This document shows, one piece after another, positions 52,126-60,646 of a stretch of 64,000 nucleotides of DNA; position 1 is the stretch's first letter, and every line of letters starts with the position of its first letter. The position numbers and the translations under genes were made by a program. Under the pieces are notes generated by a model, which saw only the letters and a program-made list of their open reading frames with translations, made no database searches and had not been told where the DNA came from. This DNA is from Paraburkholderia phenoliruptrix (GTDB taxonomy: Bacteria; Pseudomonadota; Gammaproteobacteria; Burkholderiales; Burkholderiaceae), in NCBI RefSeq assembly GCF_902859825.1, contig NZ_CADIKB010000020.1:54474-118473 (forward strand). Reading direction: 5' to 3'.

Positions 52126-53775
52126 ATGGAAATCGTCTTCACCGTATTGATTCTTCTGCTTGCCGTCGCGGCCTCAGGGGTCGTGACGCGCTTGCTGCCC
52201 TTGCCGTTGCCGCTCGTGCAGATCGCGATCGGCGCGATGCTCGCGTGGCCGAAGTTCGGACTGCACGTCACGTTCGATCCCGACATCTTCATGATGCTGT
52301 TCATTCCACCGCTGCTGTTCGCCGACGGCTGGCGCATTCCGAAGCGCGAATTCTTCATGGCGCGCCGCTCGATCCTGATGCTCGCGCTCGGCCTCGTGTT
52401 CATGACGGTGCTCGCGGTCGGCTACTTCGTGCATGCGCTCGTGCCGTCGATGCCGCTGCCCGTCGCGTTCGCGCTCGCCGCCGTGTTGTCCCCGACGGAC
52501 GCGGTTGCGCTGTCCGGCATCGCCGGCAAAGGCAAGGTGCCGGGCCGGCTCATGCATATCCTCGAAGGCGAAGCGTTGATGAACGACGCGTCCGGCCTCG
52601 TCGCGTTGAAGTTCGCGATCGCGGCCGCATTGACCGGCGTCTTTTCGCTGCGCGACGCGTCGATCAGCTTTGTGATCATTGCCGCCGGCGGCCTCGCCAT
52701 CGGCGCAGCGGTGAGTTGGCTCTTCAGCTTCGTGTCCGTGCATTTTCTGAATCTCGCCGAAGAAGGCGACCCCGCGCCCGGCGTCGTCATGACGCTGCTG
52801 ATTCCGTTCGCCGCCTATCTGATCGCCGAACGCTTCGAACTCTCGGGGATTCTCGCGGCGGTCGCCGCCGGCATGATGATGAACTACACGACGCTCGCCA
52901 CCTCCGGCCCCGTCGCGTCGCGCCTGCGTGCAAGCAATACGTGGATGATGATCGAGTTCGTCTTCAACGGCATGGTGTTCATTCTGCTGGGGCTGCAGTT
53001 CCCGCACATTCTCGGCCGGGCGCTGCTCGACGCGCATCAGACGAGCGACGCGCAAGTGGGACGGCTGATCGGCTATATCGCCGCCGTCGCCGCGGCGCTG
53101 TACGCGATGCGCTTCGTGTGGGTGTGGCTGCTGCGCTGGTTCGCGAGCCGCGGTGCGGCGCGGCACGGCGTCGCGAACGCGGTGCCGGGGCTGCGCACCG
53201 TCGCCGTCACGACGGTTGCGGGCGTGCGCGGCGCGGTAACGCTCGCCGGCGTGTTGTCATTGCCCGAAACGCTGCCGGGCGGCGCGGCGTTGCCGGGACG
53301 CGACCTTGCGATCTTCATCGCGTCCGGGGTCATTCTGGTGTCGCTCGTGGTCGGCGTGATCGCGCTGCCTTTGCTGTTGCGCGGATGGCGCCGCGGCAAG
53401 GATCCGCACGCCGCCGAAGAAGCGCTTGCGCGCACGATGGCGGCACAAGCGGCGATCCGCGCGGTGGACGACCTGCATGACAAGGAGTGCACGAATCTCG
53501 ACGAATCGGCTTCCGCCTATGCCGCCGACGTGACCGCCCGCGTCATGGACATTTATCGTCGCAGGCTGACCGCGCTCGGCGAAGAGAAGGAGCCGCGCGA
53601 GATGGCGCGGCGCGCGGACGCACTGGAATTTCGCATGAAGCTTTCGGCGATGCGCGCCGAGCGCCAGGTGTTGCTCAGTCTGCGCAGCGGCCAGATCATC
53701 AACGACGAGACGTTCAACAAGCTCATGCACGAAGTCGATCTGTCGGAGAGCGCGCTGACCGCGCGTCGCAGATAA
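52126..53775 (+). CDS. Na+/H+ antiporter, CPA1 family
   Basis: 549 residues: ~12 hydrophobic segments in the first ~430 residues, beginning MEIVFTVLILLLAVAASGVV, with the CPA1 hallmarks LSPTDAVALSGIAGKGKVPG and EGEALMNDASGLVALKFA, where the NDASG aspartate is the ion-binding residue. A ~110-residue cytoplasmic C-terminal region (about 440-549) is helical and charged. It exchanges sodium (or K+) for protons across the inner membrane. The start at 52126 precedes the first membrane helix directly; there is no good ribosome site, so an upstream start cannot be excluded. Stand-alone gene. Confidence 0.93.
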   Translation: MEIVFTVLILLLAVAASGVVTRLLPLPLPLVQIAIGAMLAWPKFGLHVTFDPDIFMMLFIPPLLFADGWRIPKREFFMARRSILMLALGLVFMTVLAVGYFVHALVPSMPLPVAFALAAVLSPTDAVALSGIAGKGKVPGRLMHILEGEALMNDASGLVALKFAIAAALTGVFSLRDASISFVIIAAGGLAIGAAVSWLFSFVSVHFLNLAEEGDPAPGVVMTLLIPFAAYLIAERFELSGILAAVAAGMMMNYTTLATSGPVASRLRASNTWMMIEFVFNGMVFILLGLQFPHILGRALLDAHQTSDAQVGRLIGYIAAVAAALYAMRFVWVWLLRWFASRGAARHGVANAVPGLRTVAVTTVAGVRGAVTLAGVLSLPETLPGGAALPGRDLAIFIASGVILVSLVVGVIALPLLLRGWRRGKDPHAAEEALARTMAAQAAIRAVDDLHDKECTNLDESASAYAADVTARVMDIYRRRLTALGEEKEPREMARRADALEFRMKLSAMRAERQVLLSLRSGQIINDETFNKLMHEVDLSESALTARRR

Positions 53776-53841
53776 CGCCCGCTTCACACGCGGTTGCGGC
53801 GGCTTCCGTTCAAGTCCTGCGCGCCGCTGCCGCCTCGGCCA

Positions 53842-55149
53842 TCATGCCACCGGCCCTTGTGCCGGCTTCCTTCTGAGCAGCGCATAAAGAATGATGGCGC
53901 CGAACGTCGCCGTGCCGATGCCGCCCAGACCGAAGCCGCCGAGCTTGAGCGAGAAATCGCCCGCGCCGAGCACAAGCGTGACGGCGGCGACGATCAGGTT
54001 GCGGTTATCCGAGAAATCCACTCTGTTGACGACCCAGATGCGCGCGCCCGTTACCGCGATCAGCCCGAACACGACGATGGAAACGCCGCCGAGCACCGGA
54101 CCCGGGATCGTCTGGATCACCGCGCCGAACTTCGGCGAAAAGCCGAGCACGAGCGCGATCACGGCGGCGATGACGAACACCAGCGTCGAATAGATTTTGG
54201 TGACCGCCATCACGCCGATATTCTCGGCGTAGGTCGTCACGCCCGTACCGCCCGCGAAACCGGAGACGACCGTGGCGAGCCCGTCGCCGAGAAACGCGCG
54301 GCCGATATAGCGGTCGAGATTCTGTCCGGTCATGGCGCTCACTGCCTTGATATGCCCGAGGTTTTCAGCGACGAGAATCACCGCAATCGGTGCGAGCAGC
54401 GTCATGGCCTGCATGTTGAAGACGGGCGCGGTGAAATGCGGCATGCCGAACCACGCTGCGTTGGCCACGATCGAAAAATCGATCGGCTTGCCCATGCCGA
54501 GGCCATTCGTCACAATTGCGTACATCACGTAGGCCATCAGCAGGCCGACGAGAATCAGCAGGCGTTGCAGCATGCCGCGCGCGAACACCGCCACTGCGCC
54601 GACGCACAATACGGTGACGAGCGCCATCCACGAATCGAAGTTGCTGCCGCTCACGCCGCGCACGGCAATCGGCGCGAGATTCAAACCGATCACGCAGACA
54701 ATCGCGCCGGTGACCACGGGCGGCATCAGCGTTTCGATCCAGCGCGTGCCGACCGCCGACACGATCAGCCCGATGACCGCGTACACCACGCCGCACGCGA
54801 TGATGCCCCCGAGCGCCACCGGAATGTTCAGGTTCGGCCCGTGGCCGCCATAGCCCGTGACCGCGATCACGAGACCGATGAACGCGAAGCTGGAGCCGAG
54901 ATAGCTCGGCACGCGGCCGCCCACGAGCACGAAGAACAACAGTGTGCCGATGCCCGACATGAAGATGCACAGGTTGGGATCGAAGCCCATGAGCAACGGC
55001 GCGAGCACTGTCGAACCGAACATGGCGACGACGTGCTGAATGCCCATGGCGAACATCTGCGGCCAGGCAAGGCGTTCGTCGGTACCGACGATGCGCCCCT
55101 CGACGGCATCTGGCTGCTGGCGCCAGCGGGGAAAATAGGAATCGGCCAT
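53842..55149 (-). CDS. Uracil/pyrimidine permease (NCS2 family)
   Basis: 435 residues with 14 predicted helices. The N-terminal QMFAMGIQHVVAMFGSTVLA is the NCS2 signature, and the substrate-binding segments are VAENLGHIKAVSAMTGQNLD with the Glu and GFAGGTGVTTYAENIGVMAV. This combination places it with UraA/RutG-type uracil permeases and not with xanthine or adenine carriers. It imports uracil with protons through the inner membrane. No pyrimidine-catabolism genes are adjacent, so it is likely monocistronic. It converges with the antiporter gene, 66 bp apart. Confidence 0.93.
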   Translation of the reverse strand: MADSYFPRWRQQPDAVEGRIVGTDERLAWPQMFAMGIQHVVAMFGSTVLAPLLMGFDPNLCIFMSGIGTLLFFVLVGGRVPSYLGSSFAFIGLVIAVTGYGGHGPNLNIPVALGGIIACGVVYAVIGLIVSAVGTRWIETLMPPVVTGAIVCVIGLNLAPIAVRGVSGSNFDSWMALVTVLCVGAVAVFARGMLQRLLILVGLLMAYVMYAIVTNGLGMGKPIDFSIVANAAWFGMPHFTAPVFNMQAMTLLAPIAVILVAENLGHIKAVSAMTGQNLDRYIGRAFLGDGLATVVSGFAGGTGVTTYAENIGVMAVTKIYSTLVFVIAAVIALVLGFSPKFGAVIQTIPGPVLGGVSIVVFGLIAVTGARIWVVNRVDFSDNRNLIVAAVTLVLGAGDFSLKLGGFGLGGIGTATFGAIILYALLRRKPAQGPVA

Positions 55150-55386
55150 CGCGGGGGTTCTCCTCTATTCGGCGTTTTTCGTGGACGACGGCGCGTGAAA
55201 GCGGCGCCGTGCGGGAAACACGCGCGAGTGTACGGAGTGGGCTTGGAGGTGGCAAGCGCGAACCAGCGCAAGCGGTCGCGCGCTTTGAGATTCGTCCGAT
55301 AGGAGAGCGGCGCCGCGACTCTTAGACTTCTCCCGCTGCGTTGACCTCAGGCAGCGCATGCAATGTTGTTGTAACTCTCCGACTTT

Positions 55387-55422
55387 CCGCTCACGCTCAC
55401 CGAGTGTGAGCGGCTTTTTTTT
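55387..55422 (+). terminator. Orphan Rho-independent terminator on the + strand
   Basis: CCGCTCAC (55387-55394) and GTGAGCGG (55406-55413) form an 8-bp stem followed by C and eight T residues. No + strand gene ends here: both neighbouring genes are on the minus strand and the minus reading has no T run. See findings. Confidence 0.8.
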
Positions 55423-55518
55423 GCCTGCGCGCGGGCGGCTTCGCGCCGCGCGCTCAACAGTTGCGTTGGCGGGCGTCGGCTCGCGTTGCGCCGCGCGTGC
55501 CATCGCCTTCGCTGCGAT

Positions 55519-56139
55519 TCACGCGTGAGCTTCGAACGCGTTTCCCGCAAGCCGCACCGTGTATGCGCGAACATCTTCGGGCCATTGCGCGATTTTTTCT
55601 TCGAAGCGCGGCCGGTCGTCGGCATACAGCGCGCGGGTCGCCTCCTCGTAATCCGGCAGGTTGCCGGCCAGCGCGGTCATGAAGCGGTAGACCGCTTCCT
55701 GCGCGGCGCGTCTGCGGTCGAGATGCTCGCCGGCGGCGCGCGCCGTGTCCACCAGTTTGCGCAGCGCGACCGACGCGCCGCCCGGCTGCGCGTTCAACCA
55801 GTCCCAATGACGCGGCAACAAGGTCACTTCGCGTGCGACGACGCCGAGCTTCGGCCGTCCGCGACCGCGCGGCGCGTCTGCCGCGGCTGCGTCGGGGCTT
55901 GCGTCGTTCGCCGGATCAGCGGCGTGCTGCGCCTCAACCAGGCGCGCGACGATCTCTTCCTCAGTGCCCCGCAGGTCGAATTCGACTGGCGTGGCGGTGG
56001 CGTCGTCGAAAACAAGCACAGGCGCCTGCTCGCCGCGCGCGAGTACCTCCCTCACGGCGAGGGCGACAGGCGGCAACGTGCCGGAAGCAATCAGACGGTG
56101 GCCTTCAAAGGCCGTGCAGGTGCGCGAATGCGTGGTCAC
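55519..56139 (-). CDS. DUF2239 family protein
   Basis: 206 residues starting with GTG; GGAG lies 7 bp before it. The N-terminal half has CTAFEGHRLIASGTLPPVAL, and the C-terminal half the diagnostic block RGRGRPKLGVVAREVTLLPRHWDWLNAQPGGASVALRKLV. That GRPKLGV segment looks like an AT-hook-like, DNA-contacting basic patch, then a helical segment with R-rich composition (LVDTARAAGEHLDRRRAAQ) suggests a ribbon-helix-like or transcription-factor-like fold. Function unknown in the family. The promoter region carries paired ACCCGGGT-type sites, consistent with a self-regulating DNA-binding protein, as inference only. Confidence 0.88.
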   Translation of the reverse strand: MTTHSRTCTAFEGHRLIASGTLPPVALAVREVLARGEQAPVLVFDDATATPVEFDLRGTEEEIVARLVEAQHAADPANDASPDAAAADAPRGRGRPKLGVVAREVTLLPRHWDWLNAQPGGASVALRKLVDTARAAGEHLDRRRAAQEAVYRFMTALAGNLPDYEEATRALYADDRPRFEEKIAQWPEDVRAYTVRLAGNAFEAHA

Positions 56140-56167
56140 GACAAACTCCAGTTCAGGAAGTTGTCGA

Positions 56168-56210
56168 ATTATACCCGGATTAAATTATCGCGCAATATAA
56201 TACCCGGGTA
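56168..56210 (-). promoter_or_regulatory. AT-rich promoter with paired ATACCCGG sites upstream of the DUF2239 gene
   Basis: On the minus strand a perfect -10 TATAAT (56173-56168) is spaced 16 bp from TTGCGC (56195-56190). Two ATACCCGG elements flank and overlap it (56171-56178 and 56200-56207), the second extending to the perfect palindrome TACCCGGGTA (56201-56210). The sites are 29 bp apart, about three helical turns. The surrounding sequence is strikingly AT-rich for this genome. Confidence 0.65.
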
Positions 56211-56224
56211 ATATTATTGACGGG

Positions 56225-57754
56225 TCAGCGCCCCGCCACGACCACGACGCTGCCGCCGCCCGCCGGCGTCCCCGTCCGGTAGGAGAACACGCGGTTGCGG
56301 CCGGCGTCTTTCGCGGCATACAACGCCTGATCGGCGGCCTCGACGAGTCTGCGGCTCATGGAGAATGCCTCGCCCTGCATGGTCGCGACGCCGATGCTCA
56401 CGGTCAGCACATGGTGCGAACTCGCGACGTGGCGGATCGCGAGCGCCTCCACGGCCGCGCGGATTTTCTCGGCGATGGAGGTGGCGCCGGCTTCGTCGGT
56501 GTCCGGCAGGAGAACGGCGAACTCCTCGCCACCATAGCGTGCCGCCGTGTCGCCCGGGCGCTGCACGTTCCCGGCGATCGAGTGAGCCACCGTGATCAGC
56601 GCGTCGTCGCCGGCCGAGTGGCCATAGAGGTCGTTGAAACCTTTGAAACTGTCGACGTCGATGAGCAGCATGGAAAGCGGTCCGCCGTGGCGTTGCGCGC
56701 GGCGCCACTCGTTCTCTACGGCCTGCTCGAAGGCACGGCGGTTGTCGACGCCCGTGAGGCCGTCGGTGCGCGCGAGCATGCGCAACTCGTCCTCGGCGAC
56801 GAGGCGCCGTCGCATCTGCTGCGCGAACAGCACGGCCAGCGCAATCAGCGTGAGGTCGAGCGCGGCGATCAGCGAGCCGATGATCCAGGCCCGCCGCCGC
56901 CAGCCGACATAGATGTCGCGCGTGGACAGCGCGACGTCGAGGATCAGCGGATACATGTCGATATGGCGGAACGCGTACCAGCGCTCGACGCCGTCGATCG
57001 CCGCCGTGCCGAAGAAATCGCCGCTCGGCTGCTGGACGAAGCGCGAGTAGTTCGCCGTCCCCGTGAGATTGATGCCGATGATCTTCGGATCGTAGGGGCG
57101 CCGCATCAGCATCGTGCCGTCGTTCAGCATGAGCGCCATCGAGCCGCCCGCGCCGAGGTTCATTCCGTCGAACAGCCTGCGGAAATATTTCAGGCGCATG
57201 GTTCCCACCACCACGCCGCCGAAACTGCCGTCGGCTTTCGTAATGCGCCGGCTGAGACCGATGCTCGCGTCAGCGCCCGTGGTGCGCGGCATGAACGGGT
57301 GGCTGACGTACAGACCGACGTTGGGCGAATCGCGGTGAACCTTGAAATAGTCGCGGTCGCCGAGATAGACGTGCCGCGGCGGCACGAACTGCGAGTCGAA
57401 CTTGATATAGCCGGTTTCGTCGATCACGAGGATCGAGCCCATGTCTTTCGCGGACGCCGAGCCGTCGAACAGCACCATCTGACGCAGCGTAGGTTCGAGC
57501 TGCAGCACGCCCGGCTGCTTCAGGCCGTCTATCACGGTTCGTATCGACAGATCGTAGATCTCGAGATTGCGCGAGACGTCGCGCTCGACCAGCAGCGATA
57601 CATTGAAGACCGAGTCCTGCGCGCGCCGCAACGCGTCGTCGCGCATTTGCGCCAGCACCCACACCGCAATGGCGAGGATTGCGCTGGCCAGCACGACACT
57701 GATCGCAATGATGAGGTTCGGACGACGCGTGACCATTCTGTTCGATTCGGGCAT
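56225..57754 (-). CDS. Membrane diguanylate cyclase (dCACHE-like sensor + GGDEF)
   Basis: 509 residues: TM1 (about 14-35), a periplasmic double-CACHE-like sensor (about 36-285, with LRDSPNVGLYVSHPFMPRTT-like ligand loops), TM2 (about 290-312, IIGSLIAALDLTLIALAVLF) and a C-terminal GGDEF domain with signature GGEEF at 408-412. An RxxD inhibitory site is present five residues upstream (RPGD, 399-402), so it should be a product-inhibited active cyclase. Start at MPESNRMVTRR, where the first membrane helix begins soon after. It is followed closely by the DUF2239 gene's upstream region in the opposite reading sense of transcription order, with no shared operon. Confidence 0.92.
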   Translation of the reverse strand: MPESNRMVTRRPNLIIAISVVLASAILAIAVWVLAQMRDDALRRAQDSVFNVSLLVERDVSRNLEIYDLSIRTVIDGLKQPGVLQLEPTLRQMVLFDGSASAKDMGSILVIDETGYIKFDSQFVPPRHVYLGDRDYFKVHRDSPNVGLYVSHPFMPRTTGADASIGLSRRITKADGSFGGVVVGTMRLKYFRRLFDGMNLGAGGSMALMLNDGTMLMRRPYDPKIIGINLTGTANYSRFVQQPSGDFFGTAAIDGVERWYAFRHIDMYPLILDVALSTRDIYVGWRRRAWIIGSLIAALDLTLIALAVLFAQQMRRRLVAEDELRMLARTDGLTGVDNRRAFEQAVENEWRRAQRHGGPLSMLLIDVDSFKGFNDLYGHSAGDDALITVAHSIAGNVQRPGDTAARYGGEEFAVLLPDTDEAGATSIAEKIRAAVEALAIRHVASSHHVLTVSIGVATMQGEAFSMSRRLVEAADQALYAAKDAGRNRVFSYRTGTPAGGGSVVVVAGR

Positions 57755-58094
57755 GCGCGACCTTGACGCGCGGGAGGGAAAGAGATGCGCCCACCGGAGC
57801 ACATAGGGCGAACCGGTAGGGTACCAGAGGTGGTAGCGGCCCAAATCGCGGAAAAGACGGGCCTTTGCCACCTTGCGCGCGGCTTACGAGCCGCGGTGAA
57901 GCGGGATGATAGCTCAGCACCCTATCGATTGGCCATGTTTGGCGGCGGGCGGCTCTCCCCTGTCAATGCAAGAGCCGGGGTAGCAGTTCAATGAGAGGGG
58001 ATACGTTTTTTCCGATCGTGAACGAGGTGAGGATGAGCTGGCTGCGGTGGGCGCACTTCGCCGGAGGGCCGCGTGGCGCGCTGGAGGCTTTAAG

Positions 58095-58130
58095 AAAAAA
58101 CCCCGGCAGCTTTGGGCTGCCGGGGTTTTT
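58095..58130. terminator. Strong bidirectional terminator at the island boundary
   Basis: AAAAACCCCGGCAGC (58096-58110) and GCTGCCGGGGTTTTT (58116-58130) form a near-perfect 15-bp stem with a 5-base loop. A and T runs at each end make it effective in both directions. It marks the last conserved chromosomal feature before the tRNA-like fragment and integrase. Confidence 0.95.
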
Positions 58131-58162
58131 AGTGAAGCGGATCGTGATGCTTGGAGTCTGTT

Positions 58163-58208
58163 TGGTGGGAGGAGGAGGATCGAACTCCCGACCTTCGCAT
58201 TGCGAATA
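58163..58208 (-). other. tRNA 3'-end-like fragment, probable attachment site (attL) of the island
   Basis: Read on the minus strand, the fragment ends in CCA (58165-58163). It contains a T-arm GGGAG-TTCGATC-CTCCT, a variable loop AGGTC, and an anticodon-type stem TCGTA/TGCGA around the loop TTCGCAA (anticodon CGC). The expected D-arm and 5' acceptor strand are missing and the acceptor side is one base short, so it is not an intact tRNA. The adjacent integrase at 58391 is exactly the arrangement left when an element integrates into a tRNA 3' end. The intact tRNA would lie at the far end, outside the window. Confidence 0.6.
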
Positions 58209-58390
58209 CGAACAAGACGGCGTTTCCCCTAGCGGGCTCGACGTTGATCAAAATAGATAAGTGACTGTATTTTATACATAAATTCCTGTTCCCCTCTGTG
58301 CATCTATATTGATCTTTCTAGCTCGATTGCTCCATAATTCAGTTACACAGGAGTTACACGGGGTTGCCAGCTCAAGAACAGGGAGGTCGG

Positions 58391-59779
58391 GTGGCGAAGG
58401 TAAATTTCACAGCAGCCCGGGTAGAGGCGCATCGCTGCGCACCCGGTCAATTCACAAAAAACGGGAAGCCCGTAAATCAATCGTTTCTTTGGGACAGCAA
58501 GACCCCGGGGCTCGGCTTACGGGCCACCGTTGGCGGGGCGAAGGCTTACATTTTCCAAGGGAACGTGCATGGCTCGACGGTAAGAGTCAAGATCGGCGAT
58601 CCGCGGAGTTGGACAATCGATCAGGCTCAGGAGCGAGCACGAAGCCTCCAGACACTCATCGACAGCGGTATCGATCCGCGAGAGCATGAGGCCAAGCAGA
58701 AGGCAGCGCACGAAGCACGGCAGGCTGCCAAGCAGCGCCAGGATGTGACGGTCGGCAAAGCGTGGGAACAGTACCTCGAGCACCTTCGCACGAAAATTTC
58801 CCCGAAAACAAAGAAACCTCGGTCTGAGCGATACATCCTCGACCACATCAATCTATCTTCGCCGGGTGGCGGCATCGCCAAGCGCGGAGGCAAAGAAAAA
58901 GTACGCGGACCATTGGCACCGCTGATGGCACTGCGCCTGTCAGAAATTACGGCGGACTGCATGGCGGACTGGCTCCAGGTCGAAATATCCCGAGGACCGA
59001 CCAATGCAGCTCATGCATTCGGGCTGTTCAAAGCCTTCGTTCGATGGTGCGAGACCCACGAGACCTTCGCTGGAGTTGTCTCCCCCGATGCCTACGCGTC
59101 CCCCAAGGTAAAGGGAATACTACCGCGGAGCGTCGCAAAGGACGATTGTCTTCAGCGCGAGCAGCTGTCCGTTTGGTTCTCCGCAGTACGTGGTATCGCG
59201 AATCCAGTCATCAGCGCGTACCTTCAAGGCCTCCTGATCACCGGCGCTCGCCGGGAGGAGCTGGCTGCGCTGCGTTGGGAGGACGTGGACTTCCGCTGGC
59301 GCAGCTTGACCATGAACGACAAAGTGGAAGGTACCGGTGGCCGGACCATTCCCCTCACCCCTTATTTAGCGAGCCTATTGCAGAACCTTCGGCGACTGAA
59401 CGACACCCCTCCCAACAAACGCCAGACCACACGTCTTGCACAAAGGGGCGACCAGTGGGAGCCGTCCGAGTGGGTATTCGCAAGCAAGACCGCCTCGGAC
59501 GGGAAGATTGCCGAACCGCGTCATGCGCATAACCGCGCGTTGTCTCCCACAGGTCTGCCACATATCTCGCTCCACGGCCTGCGTCGATCGTTCGGCACGC
59601 TGTCGGAGTGGGTCGAGGTTCCCGTCGGCGTTGTCGCTCAAATCCAAGGACATAAGCCATCGGCGATCGCGGAAAAGCACTATCGACGCAGACCACTCGA
59701 CCTGCTGCGGATGTGGCATGACAAAATCGAAACATGGATGCTCGAGCAAGCACAGGTCAAGTTTGAGCCGCAGAAGTGA
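58391..59779 (+). CDS. Tyrosine recombinase/integrase
   Basis: 462 residues from a GTG with GGAGG 4-5 bp upstream, giving MAKVNFTAARVE, the family's usual start. An upstream TTG at 58364 is possible. The N-terminal arm-binding and core-binding domains (about 1-250) precede the catalytic domain. The active-site residues are R287 (ITGARREEL), H395-x-x-R398 (LHGLRR), H421 (GHKPS) and the nucleophile Y431 (AEKHY). It integrates and excises the element at the adjacent tRNA-like site. The gene is less GC-rich than its left neighbours and uses more varied third positions, as expected for a mobile element. Confidence 0.95.
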   Translation: MAKVNFTAARVEAHRCAPGQFTKNGKPVNQSFLWDSKTPGLGLRATVGGAKAYIFQGNVHGSTVRVKIGDPRSWTIDQAQERARSLQTLIDSGIDPREHEAKQKAAHEARQAAKQRQDVTVGKAWEQYLEHLRTKISPKTKKPRSERYILDHINLSSPGGGIAKRGGKEKVRGPLAPLMALRLSEITADCMADWLQVEISRGPTNAAHAFGLFKAFVRWCETHETFAGVVSPDAYASPKVKGILPRSVAKDDCLQREQLSVWFSAVRGIANPVISAYLQGLLITGARREELAALRWEDVDFRWRSLTMNDKVEGTGGRTIPLTPYLASLLQNLRRLNDTPPNKRQTTRLAQRGDQWEPSEWVFASKTASDGKIAEPRHAHNRALSPTGLPHISLHGLRRSFGTLSEWVEVPVGVVAQIQGHKPSAIAEKHYRRRPLDLLRMWHDKIETWMLEQAQVKFEPQK

Positions 59780-59933
59780 TCGCCACGCGGATAGTTCGGC
59801 CCTTAGTTCGCAGCGTACCTTGCCAGGAACGATAACGCGAAGGCGGATGGGATCGAGGTCGTCTGCAAACCGTAGTCGGCCGAACGTCACGTAAGCGTGG
59901 CACCAGCGACGTCTTGACTGGAGAGAGTGATCT

Positions 59934-60050
59934 TCAGACTGCGGTGCGGAGCTGAGCGGCAACGACCCACGGTGCGAGTTCGTCGATGCGGTTGAGTTTC
60001 GCGGTGCCAATGAGGCTGTAGATTTGGGCGGCACGCTCGCCGCCCGAGTC
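59934..60050 (-). pseudogene. IS66 transposase (TnpC) 3' fragment, left copy
   Basis: Minus-strand reading DSGGERAAQIYSLIGTAK, then LNRIDELAPWVVAAQ before a stop, is the C-terminal end of an IS66 TnpC. The usual ~20 residues between KLN and RIDELLPW are missing, so there is an internal deletion besides the loss of the 5' part. Confidence 0.8.
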
Positions 60051-60056
60051 TGCTCA

Positions 60057-60242
60057 AGCGGCTCGCTGCGAGCAGGTCAACGCGCTGCCGCCATCTTGAG
60101 CCTGCTACGCTCGGCACAACTCAACGGGCACGACCCGCACGCCTATCTGAAGGGCATCCTCACGCGGTTGCCGACGCACCGAGCGAGTGAAGTCGAGCCA
60201 CTGCTGCCGCATTGCTGCCAAACGACTGCGATCGTCGGCTAA
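60057..60242 (+). pseudogene. IS66 transposase (TnpC) 3' fragment, right copy
   Basis: Plus-strand reading SGSLRAGQRAAAILSLLRSA, then LNGHDPHAYLKGILTRLPTH, is the C-terminal end of an IS66 TnpC, ending in an altered tail (LLPHCCQTTAIVG) before TAA. It lacks everything upstream, and it belongs to a different IS66 subtype from the left copy. Confidence 0.85.
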
Positions 60243-60277
60243 CTCCACCCGTCAAGACTGGTTTGCCGAACGCTTAC

Positions 60278-60646
60278 TGTTAAGGCCTCTGAGATCGCGG
60301 GCTGCTCGCTTTGAACAGAATTCCACGGCCCAGATATACAGGATTGGGGGCAGTTGCCGATAAATACGGGGCATCGAAAGAAGGATGGCGGTTTTGATCC
60401 TCGGACATCGCCCGACGTCCCGGAGTTCCGCGGATTGTCAAAAGGCTAGAGCGGATGTTGAGGTGGTGGTCAACGGAGGGGGCGTCGTTAAAATCGCGCG
60501 GGATCGTCATCGACTGTCCGCACTACGTGGCTGAATGATGCCAACGATGGTAGAAAAATGTGTCGCGGCGGTAGCAGGCCTAGCCTTGGCCCGCCGGGCT
60601 GGCAAATGCATCCCAATAAAAGCAAGTCCTCCAATCGGGAAACATA
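60278..60646. other. Intergenic region between IS66 scar and the helicase gene
   Basis: About 370 bp with no supported gene; a few AT-rich patches but no clear -35/-10 pair. Promoter elements for the helicase gene should be here. Confidence 0.5.

Larger units (their letters stand above)
59891..60277. mobile_element. IS66-family scar: two transposase 3' ends between inverted terminal repeats
   Basis: The left end begins GTAAGCGT (59891) and the right end finishes ACGCTTAC (60270-60277). Each is followed internally by a shared GTCTTGAC, so the ends form an IS66-type inverted repeat of about 27 bp with imperfect middles. Inside are the 3' ends of two tnpC (IS66 transposase) genes, facing outward. 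No 8-bp target duplication is seen (AACGTCAC on the left, TGTTAAGG on the right). Confidence 0.8.

Noticed and set aside
58163..58238. Intact tRNA-Ala(CGC) gene on the minus strand
   Set aside because: The 3' half folds partly, but no D-arm or complementary 5' acceptor strand exists, so I treat it as an attachment-site fragment.
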